Source: an uncultured bacterium
Lineage (GTDB): Bacteria > Verrucomicrobiota > Lentisphaeria > Oligosphaerales > Oligosphaeraceae
Reading direction: 5' to 3'
DNA length: 49,799 bases
Assembly: GCA_900548225.1 (NCBI GenBank)
Contig: URJM01000004.1
Span: forward strand, 1-49,799
The notes beneath the pieces were generated by a model. It saw only the letters and a list, made by a program, of their open reading frames with translations, was not told the origin of the DNA and made no database searches. This document shows, piece after piece, positions 17,678 through 25,216 of this stretch; the first letter of the stretch is position 1, and every line of letters begins with the position of its first letter. The translations under genes were made by a program, and so were the position numbers.

Positions 17678-19180
17678 TTACGGGAAGAGTTTTTTCGTTG
17701 GGGCGAGCGGGTCGTAGGTATATGAGCATCCCAGGTGCCTGAGCCCCTGTTCGTCGCCGTGTCCTGGCGTATGTGAGAGATGCACGTCGCAGTTTCTGAG
17801 TTGTGCCAGTGTATCCAGTGCCTTTTGTGCGTCTGGGTCTGTGGCGCTGGAGACCGTGAGGACAATCAGCGCCTCCGAGAGGTTCAGGCTGGTTCTTGTA
17901 TTTGCTCCGAGTCCGTGCTTGAATGTTGAGACCTTGTCAAGTATGTCTGGCCTGAGGAGATACTTTTCCCTCGGGATATTTGCGAGATGCTTTGCCGCAT
18001 TGAGTATCATTGCGACTGCGGAGTGCATCAGGCTGGAGTTCCTGCCTGTGGCAATGAATCCGTCTGGCAGCTGGATTGCGGCTCCGCAGAAGATTCCGCC
18101 ATCCCCCTCGCCCTCGGATTCGCAGAGGCGCGCGGTCTCATGGGCAGCAGCCACGACCGGGCGGTCTTCGGGCTGGAGGCCGGCCTTGCGCATCAACTCC
18201 TCCGCACGCCGGACAGTTTCGTCGGTGGCGCGTCCAAGCTTGTTTTCGGAGACGTAGTTGAAGTATCTGCGGATAATCTCCATGTTGGCGGCCTTGCGGA
18301 CTCCCGCGTCGTCGACGATTCCATCCGCGATGCAGTTCACCCCCATGTCGGTGGGGGACTTGTAGCCGTTGCCCCCGGAGATTCTTTCCAGGATTTCCCT
18401 GAGCAGCGGGAATGTCAGCAGGTCTCGGTTGTAGTTGACCGCCGGCACTCCGTATGTCTCGTAGTGGAAGTGGTCGATTGCATTGCTGTCAAGCAGGTCT
18501 GCAGTGGCCGATTCGTATGCGATGTTGACTGGGTGGCTCAAGGGGAGGTTCCAGACGGGGAAGCTCTCGAATTTCGCGTAGCGCGCCCTGCGGCCCTGCT
18601 GGAACTCGTGGTAGATTTGGCTGAGGCAGGTGCCCATCTTGCCGGAGTTGGGGCCGGGGCCTGTGACCACCACCAGGGGGCGGGTCACTGGCACGTAGCG
18701 GAGTGAGCCAAGCCCCTGGGGGCTGGCAATGCGCTCCACGTCGTTGGGATAGCCCTCAAGGTTGCCGTGGAGGAAAACCTGGATGCCGTGGCGCTCCAGG
18801 CGCTTCTTGAAGGCCTGGACTGCCGGCTGCCCGGTGAAACGGGTTATGACCACTGCGGTTACCTCGACACCCTCAGCGTGCAGGTCGTCAATCAATTTCA
18901 ACGCCGCATTGTCGTAGGTGATGCCGAAGTCGGCGCGCATGCGCTTCTGCTGGATGTCCTCGGCATAGATGCAGACAATTATGTCCGCCTCGTTGGCGAG
19001 GCTCTTGAGAAGGCGGACCTTGACATCCGGATCATAGCCGGGAAGGACACGCGCCGCATGGAAGTCGCCCAGCAACTTGCCGCCAAACTCCAGGTAGACA
19101 CGCCCCTCCCCGCCGGAGACGCGCTTCATGATGGAGTCACGCTGGGAAAGAAGATACTTCTGGTTGTCGAAGGAGGCCAT
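17678..19180 (-). CDS. DUF1846 family protein
   Basis: A 500-residue protein that matches the DUF1846 (UPF0371) family in length and hallmark stretches: SFDNQKYLLSQRDSI at the N-terminus, EFGGKLLGDFHAARVLPG, DFGITYDNA, VTGPGPNSGKMGTCLSQIYH (residues 172-191) and SPTDMGVNCIADGIVDD. The GPGPNSGK segment is P-loop-like, but no nucleotide chemistry is established for the family as far as I know. The start at ATG 19180 is the conserved family N-terminus; an upstream in-frame extension would run through the terminator and into rpsU. It is cytosolic, with no signal or membrane segment. Confidence 0.9.
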   Translation of the reverse strand: MASFDNQKYLLSQRDSIMKRVSGGEGRVYLEFGGKLLGDFHAARVLPGYDPDVKVRLLKSLANEADIIVCIYAEDIQQKRMRADFGITYDNAALKLIDDLHAEGVEVTAVVITRFTGQPAVQAFKKRLERHGIQVFLHGNLEGYPNDVERIASPQGLGSLRYVPVTRPLVVVTGPGPNSGKMGTCLSQIYHEFQQGRRARYAKFESFPVWNLPLSHPVNIAYESATADLLDSNAIDHFHYETYGVPAVNYNRDLLTFPLLREILERISGGNGYKSPTDMGVNCIADGIVDDAGVRKAANMEIIRRYFNYVSENKLGRATDETVRRAEELMRKAGLQPEDRPVVAAAHETARLCESEGEGDGGIFCGAAIQLPDGFIATGRNSSLMHSAVAMILNAAKHLANIPREKYLLRPDILDKVSTFKHGLGANTRTSLNLSEALIVLTVSSATDPDAQKALDTLAQLRNCDVHLSHTPGHGDEQGLRHLGCSYTYDPLAPTKKLFP

Positions 19181-19233
19181 GTGGAAATAGTCTTGTTGGG
19201 ATGCTGGCAGGGCGTTTGCGTGGTGAGGAAAAG

Positions 19234-19271
19234 AAAAAAGCGAACAGATTCGTTGACTCTGTTCGCTTTTT
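19234..19271. terminator. Terminator after rpsU
   Basis: AAAAAAGCGAACAGA (19234-19248) pairs with TCTGTTCGCTTTTT (19258-19271) across a nine-base loop. A/T-runs flank both arms, so it reads as an intrinsic terminator on the minus strand directly after rpsU, separating it from the DUF1846 gene. Confidence 0.85.
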
Positions 19272-19292
19272 CTCGATGGGGTGTCGCGTCGG

Positions 19293-19454
19293 CTACCGGA
19301 TGAGACCGGCGGCGCGGCGGCGAGCCTCGCAGGGCTTGACATAAGCCTGGCGGGACTTGTACTCGTCCATCACATTCTCCTTGTCCATCTTCTTGCGAAG
19401 CTGACGGATAGCGCGCTCGATGGGTTCAGACTTGCGGAGCTTGACTTCTGGCAT
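19293..19454 (-). CDS. rpsU: Small ribosomal subunit protein bS21
   Basis: A 53-residue protein read directly from the minus strand (ATG at 19452-19454, TAG at 19293-19295). It has the bS21 pattern: MPEVKLRKSEPIERAIRQL at the N-terminus, then RKKMDKENV and a basic C-terminus EARRRAAGLIR. bS21 binds the 30S platform near the anti-Shine-Dalgarno end of 16S rRNA. An AAGGGGGTGAG Shine-Dalgarno lies in front of the ATG, partly inside a CCCC-TT-GGGG hairpin. The gene stands alone between the flavodiiron gene and a strong terminator, with its own structured leader. Confidence 0.93.
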   Translation of the reverse strand: MPEVKLRKSEPIERAIRQLRKKMDKENVMDEYKSRQAYVKPCEARRRAAGLIR

Positions 19455-19464
19455 TGTTACTCAC

Positions 19465-19524
19465 CCCCTTGGGGCCATTTGAAGGTTCTGCGTCGGCTCT
19501 GCACGGATTTTCCTCCGGGCAGAG
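19465..19524 (-). promoter_or_regulatory. Structured leader of rpsU
   Basis: On the minus strand the leader contains hairpin CTCTGC/GCAGAG with an inner CGGA/TCCG (19497-19524), then a short CCCC-TT-GGGG hairpin (19465-19474) that overlaps the ribosome-binding site. Sequestering the site this way is typical of translational control, and bS21 itself binds near the anti-Shine-Dalgarno. Regulation is an inference from structure only. Confidence 0.4.
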
Positions 19525-19594
19525 CTGTTGATGATTTGTAAGACGCCAAAATATATCCCAGTTGCGGTGGATTTCCACCTGTCTGCCGGGGAAT

Positions 19595-21382
19595 TTAGAG
19601 GCGTTCGAAATCGACTGCGCCGTGTTTGCAAAGCGGGCAGATGAAGTCCTCGGGGAGGTCTTCGCCCTCGTAGATGTATCCGCAGACCTTGCAGACCCAC
19701 CCCTTCTTGCCCTCGGTCTGGGGCTTTGGCTTGACATTCCTCTGGTAGTAGGTGTAGGTCATCGTGTCGAGGGATGAGAGGACACGGGCCTCCTCGATGG
19801 AGCAGATGAACATTCCATGGCTTCCGAGGTCGACGTATTGCTCCACCTTGAGGGACATGAAGGAATTGGTGTACTTTGCCAGGAAGGCGATTCCATTGTC
19901 GGCGCGGTGCATCTCCATTCCGTCGAACTTGTCGACGGTGCGTCCGCTCTGGAATCCGAATCTCTGGAAGAGTTCGAATGGCGCGTCGGTGGAGAGGCAG
20001 TTGATGTTCATCCTGCCTGTCTGCCTGATGATGTGGTGCGAGTAGTTCAGCTTGTTGATTGTGACCGCGATCCGGTTCGGGGAGTCCGTCACCTGGCTGA
20101 CTGTGTTGACGATGAGGCCGTTGTCCTTTTCGCCCGACCTGGAGGTCACCACATAGAGGCCGTAGCCGATGTTGAAGAGCGCCTTGAGGTCGTTCTTGTT
20201 GGCTGTGGAGTCCTGGATGTTCTTGTAGTCCTGGCAGAGTTCCTCCGAGAGCGCCTCAAGCTGGGCTGAACTCTCCTCGGAGAGGGCGGACTTGATGTGG
20301 ACGGTGTTTTCCGCGAAGCGGAGGTTCTTGCATCCCGCGAGCAGCCTGCCCATCACCTTGGCGGCCAGCGGCGCCCAGGAGCCGTTCTCGACGAGGGCGA
20401 CCGTGCGGTTCTGGAAGTTCCTCTCCGTGAGGTGGTTGATGAAGGTCCTCATGAAGGGGAATATCTCGGCGTTGTAGGTGGTGGTGGCCAGGACCAGCTT
20501 CCCGTAGCGGAATGCGTCCGCGACGGCCTGGGAGATGTCGCAGCGGGCCAGGTCGTGGACAATCACCTTCGGGGCTCCCTTCGACTTGAGGGAGTCGGCA
20601 AGCTTCTCGACTGCGGCACGGGTGTGCCCGTAGATGGAAGTGTATGCGATGACAATGCCCTCGCTTTCAACCTTGTATGACGACCAGGTGTCGTAGAGGC
20701 TCAGGTAGTGGCCGAGATTCTCGGTGAGGACAGGGCCGTGGGTCGGGCAGATCTTGCTGATTTCCAGGGTGGACGCCTTCTTCAGGAGAGCCTGCACCTG
20801 TGCGCCGTATTTGCCGACGATGCCGATGTAGTAGCGGCGCGCCTCGTCGTCCCACTTCTCCTCCACGTCCAGGGCTCCGAACTTGCCGAATCCGTCCGCC
20901 GAGAAGAGCACCTTGTCCAGCGTGTCGTATGTGACCATGACTTCCGGCCAGTGGACCATCGGTGCTGCGACGAATGCCAGCGTGTGCCGTCCAAGCTCCA
21001 GGGTGCTTCCCTCGTGGATGACAATCTGGCGGTCGGCATAGTCCGTTCCGAAGAAGTTCTTCATCATTGCGAAGGCCTTTGCGCTTGCGACGATGCTGGT
21101 CTGCTTGTAGAGATCCATGAAGGTCGCGATATTTGCGGCGTGGTCGGGCTCCATGTGCTGGATGATGAGATAGTCCGGAGCCTTGTTGCCGAAGACCTGG
21201 TGGATGTTGTCAAGCCACTCGTGTGTGAAATGCTGGTCCACGGTGTCGAAGACCGCGCTCTTCGCGTCGAGAATCGCATACGAGTTGTAGGACATCCCGT
21301 GGGGGACGGGGTACTGGCCCTCGAAAAGGTCAACCTGGTGGTCGTTAACGCCTATGTAGCGGATGTCGTCTGTAATCTTCAT
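19595..21382 (-). CDS. Four-domain flavodiiron protein (O2/NO reductase)
   Basis: A 595-residue protein with the order metallo-beta-lactamase-like diiron domain (1-~250), flavodoxin (~255-395; AYTSIYGHTRAAVEKLAD), flavin-reductase-like domain (~415-555) and a C-terminal rubredoxin (~561-595). Diiron ligands are visible as H76, E78, D80 (with H81), H144, D163 and H215. The rubredoxin has two CxxC pairs (VCKVCGY and ICPLCKHG) with a short spacing like that of rubrerythrin. Such enzymes reduce O2 to water or NO to N2O with electrons from NAD(P)H and protect anaerobes. Because flavin reductase and rubredoxin are fused on, no separate electron donor protein may be needed. A GGTGGA-TT-TCCACC hairpin (19566-19579) follows the stop. 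Confidence 0.95.
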   Translation of the reverse strand: MKITDDIRYIGVNDHQVDLFEGQYPVPHGMSYNSYAILDAKSAVFDTVDQHFTHEWLDNIHQVFGNKAPDYLIIQHMEPDHAANIATFMDLYKQTSIVASAKAFAMMKNFFGTDYADRQIVIHEGSTLELGRHTLAFVAAPMVHWPEVMVTYDTLDKVLFSADGFGKFGALDVEEKWDDEARRYYIGIVGKYGAQVQALLKKASTLEISKICPTHGPVLTENLGHYLSLYDTWSSYKVESEGIVIAYTSIYGHTRAAVEKLADSLKSKGAPKVIVHDLARCDISQAVADAFRYGKLVLATTTYNAEIFPFMRTFINHLTERNFQNRTVALVENGSWAPLAAKVMGRLLAGCKNLRFAENTVHIKSALSEESSAQLEALSEELCQDYKNIQDSTANKNDLKALFNIGYGLYVVTSRSGEKDNGLIVNTVSQVTDSPNRIAVTINKLNYSHHIIRQTGRMNINCLSTDAPFELFQRFGFQSGRTVDKFDGMEMHRADNGIAFLAKYTNSFMSLKVEQYVDLGSHGMFICSIEEARVLSSLDTMTYTYYQRNVKPKPQTEGKKGWVCKVCGYIYEGEDLPEDFICPLCKHGAVDFERL

Positions 21383-21569
21383 CGGGTTGAGTGGATTGGG
21401 GGAAACAGGATGGATTTACGGGTGGAAGATGGATATAAAAGTAATTTGCATAATCTAGCCGCACAATCAGGCGCCGCTATGCCGCACAATGGGCTTTCGG
21501 TGTTTTTTCGTGTGGAAAAGGCCGTTGTGGGCGCAGGGGGATATTAGGGGAGCCGACGCCGCCGCCCAA

Positions 21570-23864
21570 TCATCGTTTTCTGCGGTCTATGACCTTTGTC
21601 TCGACGTGGTTTGTGCCTCCTCCGCCGAATTCGATCTTCAGGTTTGCGTCCTCGACCTTGAATGTCTCCACCGACGCCTTCCCAAGGTTTCCGGAGAGCG
21701 CGCGCCTGTTTTCCTCGCTTGGGATTCCCTTGAGGACGAGTTCCTGGGCGAGGCAGATTGGGTGCTTGTCAATGGTCGTCCAGGCATTTTCCCAGTCGGA
21801 GAGTTGTCTTTCGGTTGGTTCGAAGCGTTCCATTCCGAGGGTTTTCAATGCGCCGGCGAGTGCCAGTTCCGCGGCCGCCTGGGTAGTCTGTCCGTTGAGT
21901 GTGAACCCGTAGTCGGCGAGGTTGTCACGCTGGAATCCTATGTATTCGAAGGGCTGTGCGAGCGTGGACGCGGGTTCGGGGGTCATTTCCGCCTGCCTTT
22001 GGAAGCACCAGAGCGGCCAGGCCTCCTGAAGCAGCGCGAGGGAGTCCTCCCGCTTGCCTGTTCTGGCCAGCGCGTCTGCGGCGATTGCGATGACTCCCAT
22101 CCTTTCTGCGGCGTATGTCATGCTTGGGATGTTTGCGTCGCACCCGTACATGTCCGGGAGTGCGGGCTGTGTTTCGACATTTGCGGCCGCTGCGATGGCT
22201 AGTCTTGTGAGTTGTGCGAGGCGCTCGGGGTTTTCGGTTGTTGCATCGGTTGCGAGGAACCTGGCGAGATATGGCGAGAATGGCGCGTCGGCGAGATTGT
22301 CGACGGTGCGTGTGGCGACAGCCTCCCTGAGCGCATTGAGTCTGGCGCGCAGTTGTTCCGTGTCGTCGTCGGGGAATGCCCTGCGGTGCGCGTCCAGTGC
22401 TAGGCCGGCGAGGGCGGCGCATTCGAGGGAGTCGGCCAGTGAAAGCGGCTCGTCTCCCACAAGGGAGAATTTCATCGTCCTTGACGGGTAGACGCATACG
22501 GGGATGCAGACTCCCTCTGCGTTGACCTGGGAGAAGATGTGTCTGTGGAGTTGTGCGAGTTCGGCGCGGCATCCCTTTGCAATCCTGTCGTTGTCGGGGA
22601 GGATTTCATCGAGTTCGGAGTAGAGGAGATATGCGAGGGCGTTTGTCCTGAGTTCACCGACCCTGGTGGGGACTTCGAATTCGATGGCGTTTGGATTGTC
22701 CTCCCCCTCCACGACCATTGCGTAGAGCCTTTCGGAGGATTTGCGGCGCCCTTCGGAGATGAGCTGCCCGTTTTCCAGCTCCTCCTTGGGATCCAGGTGC
22801 TTTGTCGCGTCAAGCAACGGCTTCGTGGCGAGCTTGGCAAGCCCGAGGAGCTCCTCCCTGGTCTTTGCGTCCGGAGAGGCTTTTGCGGCCTGGACAAGCC
22901 CGTAGGCGAGTGCAGCCTGGTCGAAGAGGGCGGTCTTCCCCGTGTGCCGTCCTACTACCCATTCCGGGAAGGGCGGACGGAGAGTCCCCTTCTTCGGGTG
23001 CAGGGTGGTGCAGGTGCGCCTGAGCAACCCGATTGCGTGCGTCTCCGAGGGCTGCGCCAGGAATCTTGCGGGATGGGCGCGGAAGAGCCTGCGGCACCCC
23101 GCCTCGTCCGCATAGTAGCTGTCCGTTTCGAATAGTGTGACCTTGAACGGGGTTTCCGCGGCTCCCATCTTGAGCCAGAGGCCGAGCGAAGTCCAGAGAT
23201 TTGCCTCGGAGATGAGGTTGCCGATGCGGGAGACGGAGAGCTGCCGTTCCGCGGTCATCAGGTAGCGCCCTGTAAGCTGCTCGGGCGTGAAGGCGAATGC
23301 GGCGGTCCTGTCAAAGGCGATGCCGACCGCGCTTGACAGGAGAAGGCGTGACGAGTTGACGACGAATGAGTCCACGGGTAGGGTCGCCTGCACGATGTCA
23401 AGCCGCAGCGAGCTCCAGGCGGAGGGGTTCTCGAACTTCTTCTTCACGTAGTCGGGGAGAAGGCGCTTCTCCTCCTTTGCGCGGGCAATCTGGGCGTCAA
23501 GGTCGGCCCTGATTGCGTCGGTGTATTCGGACTCGCGCTTCTCGACGATTGCCAGAAGAGACTCGAGGGCCGATGAAAAGCTGCCTCCGACGGAATAGTA
23601 TGTGCGGGAGGGGAAGATGCCGTCGCCGAGGGTGATGAACAGGATGCGCGGAGTCTTGTCGACGATGCGTGGAAGGTCCTTGACGAGCTTCTCACGGGGA
23701 GTCCTTGCCAGGAGTGCGTTGCGCAGGGACGCCGTCAAGGCGGTCAGCTTCAGCTCGCTTGCGGCCACGGGGGTTGATACGTCGCGGAACCACGTCGTGT
23801 CCTGGGCGAAAAGGAGAAGCGCCGAGAATACAAATAGAAACGCCGTCAGGAATCTCTTGCTCAT
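21570..23864 (-). CDS. Secreted protein of unknown function
   Basis: A 764-residue protein with a clear signal peptide (MSKRFLTAFLFVFSALLLFA, cleavage around residue 21), so it is exported. I do not recognise a family with confidence. Residues ~70-105 (ILFITLGDGIFPSRTYYSV) and the helical segments around 395-650 (NALAYLLYSELDE, LECAALAGLALDAH) suggest a mixed N-terminal domain followed by an all-helical repeat domain, perhaps an alpha/alpha toroid like those of glycosidases or epimerases; this is speculative. No LPxTG-type or PEP-CTERM anchor; the C-terminus is basic. Start: GGAGGG lies four bases before ATG 23864. A perfect 12-bp dyad stands about 90 bp upstream. Confidence 0.8.
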   Translation of the reverse strand: MSKRFLTAFLFVFSALLLFAQDTTWFRDVSTPVAASELKLTALTASLRNALLARTPREKLVKDLPRIVDKTPRILFITLGDGIFPSRTYYSVGGSFSSALESLLAIVEKRESEYTDAIRADLDAQIARAKEEKRLLPDYVKKKFENPSAWSSLRLDIVQATLPVDSFVVNSSRLLLSSAVGIAFDRTAAFAFTPEQLTGRYLMTAERQLSVSRIGNLISEANLWTSLGLWLKMGAAETPFKVTLFETDSYYADEAGCRRLFRAHPARFLAQPSETHAIGLLRRTCTTLHPKKGTLRPPFPEWVVGRHTGKTALFDQAALAYGLVQAAKASPDAKTREELLGLAKLATKPLLDATKHLDPKEELENGQLISEGRRKSSERLYAMVVEGEDNPNAIEFEVPTRVGELRTNALAYLLYSELDEILPDNDRIAKGCRAELAQLHRHIFSQVNAEGVCIPVCVYPSRTMKFSLVGDEPLSLADSLECAALAGLALDAHRRAFPDDDTEQLRARLNALREAVATRTVDNLADAPFSPYLARFLATDATTENPERLAQLTRLAIAAAANVETQPALPDMYGCDANIPSMTYAAERMGVIAIAADALARTGKREDSLALLQEAWPLWCFQRQAEMTPEPASTLAQPFEYIGFQRDNLADYGFTLNGQTTQAAAELALAGALKTLGMERFEPTERQLSDWENAWTTIDKHPICLAQELVLKGIPSEENRRALSGNLGKASVETFKVEDANLKIEFGGGGTNHVETKVIDRRKR

Positions 23865-23950
23865 TCATCCCTCCAGTGATTGTTCCGCCGCAAGGAAGAA
23901 AAGAGGAGCAGGGCGGAAGGGCAGGGCTGTGTCGGAATTGTAGTCTAACG

Positions 23951-23987
23951 AAGTTGTAACTACTTGGATTGCAAATAGTTACAACTT
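23951..23987. promoter_or_regulatory. Perfect 12-bp inverted repeat, operator-like
   Basis: AAGTTGTAACTA (23951-23962) and TAGTTACAACTT (23976-23987) are exact inverted copies separated by 13 bp. It is upstream of the secreted-protein gene (start 23864) and downstream of asd. It contains one copy of a 23-bp dyad motif also seen at 32551-32573 and 39227-39249. It could be an operator or a rho-independent hairpin; there is no T-run. Confidence 0.5.
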
Positions 23988-24140
23988 TGGGCACGGCATG
24001 GGGCGCCGCACCTGCGAGGGCCGCTATCAATATAGCGTGTCGCCCTGGCGCCCGGTCCGCCGCCCCGAGGTGCCCCGCCGCCCGAGCCGCCTTGCAGCGG
24101 GCGGATGGCGAGCCCTGCGGCGGCAGGGGCTTGCTACTTC

Positions 24141-25142
24141 CTAAAGAAGTTCTGCGATTTGGACTGCGTTGAGTGCGGCTCCCTTGAGGAGCTGGTCTCC
24201 GCATACGAAGAACGCCAGCGAGTTGGGTGCGGAGAGGTCGTACCTGAGCCGTCCTGCGAGGACATTGTATTGTTCGTTAGACTCGCAGGGCATTGGGAAG
24301 TGGTTCCCCTCCCGGTCGTCCACGATTGTGATTCCGGGCGCCTTCTTCCATGCGTCGAGTGCCTTTTCGACGGAGACCTTGTCCTGGAACTCCACCGTAA
24401 TTGATTCGGCGTGGCTTCTGAGGACCGGGACTCTCACGCAGGTGGCGCAGACTCCGATCTGCTCGTCGTGCATGATCTTCTTGGTCTCGTTGACCATCTT
24501 CATCTCTTCGGTGTTGTAGCCGTTTTCCGTGATGTCGGTGTTGTGGCTGAAGACATTGAAGGCGTATGGCCACTTGAAGACCTTTGGCTCCGCCTTGCCG
24601 CCCTCGAGTACAGTCCTGGTCTGGTTCCACAGCTCGTCCATGCCCTTTGCGCCGGCACCGGATGCGGACTGGTATGTGGAGACGATGATGCGCCTGACCC
24701 TGGACAGGTCATAGAGGGGCTTTACCGCCACAAGCATGATGATGGTGGTGCAGTTCGGGTTCGCGATGATGCCCTTGTGCCACTTGACGTCCTCGGGATT
24801 GACTTCTGGGACGACGAGGGGGACGTCCGGATCCATTCGGAAGCAGCTGGAGTTGTCCACGACCACTGCGCCGGCCTTGACTGCGTGGGGCGCGAACTCC
24901 TTTGAGATTGAACCTCCCGCCGAGAAGAGCGCCACATCCACTCCCTGGAAGGAGTCGGGGGTCAGTTCTTCGATTGTGTGTTCGACTCCCTTGAAGAGTG
25001 CCTTCTTCCCTGCGGAGCGCGAACTGGCCAGAAGCTTGAGGCTCTTGACGGGGAAGTCGCGCTTCTCCAGGGTCTTGATCATTTCGACACCGACGGCGCC
25101 TGTGGCTCCGACGACTGCGACATTCATTGGGTGGCTGGGCAT
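24141..25142 (-). CDS. asd: Aspartate-semialdehyde dehydrogenase
   Basis: A 333-residue NADP-dependent enzyme converting aspartyl phosphate to aspartate semialdehyde, the branch point to lysine/diaminopimelate, threonine and methionine. The N-terminal Rossmann motif is VAVVGATGAVG, the catalytic cysteine is C131 in NPNCTTI, and STYQSASGAGAKGMDEL and CVRVPVLRSHAESI follow as in the family. The ATG at 25127 (MNVAVVGA) is an equally plausible start, as neither has a good Shine-Dalgarno. It lies 74 bp after htpG on the same strand, and hom is one gene further upstream. Length is typical. Confidence 0.96.
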   Translation of the reverse strand: MPSHPMNVAVVGATGAVGVEMIKTLEKRDFPVKSLKLLASSRSAGKKALFKGVEHTIEELTPDSFQGVDVALFSAGGSISKEFAPHAVKAGAVVVDNSSCFRMDPDVPLVVPEVNPEDVKWHKGIIANPNCTTIIMLVAVKPLYDLSRVRRIIVSTYQSASGAGAKGMDELWNQTRTVLEGGKAEPKVFKWPYAFNVFSHNTDITENGYNTEEMKMVNETKKIMHDEQIGVCATCVRVPVLRSHAESITVEFQDKVSVEKALDAWKKAPGITIVDDREGNHFPMPCESNEQYNVLAGRLRYDLSAPNSLAFFVCGDQLLKGAALNAVQIAELL

Positions 25143-25216
25143 TTGCGTTGTGGCGGGGCGGGAGATGCCGCCCCCGTTATGGTTGGTGGGACTGGTCTAT
25201 GGCCTTGGGTTTCTTT

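Noticed and set aside
19595..19601. Rubredoxin as a separate gene
   Set aside because: It is continuous in frame with the flavin-reductase domain of the flavodiiron protein.
23941..23990. Integron attC site
   Set aside because: GTCTAAC fits one core box, but no matching GTTRRRY box or paired L boxes occur, and there is no cassette context.
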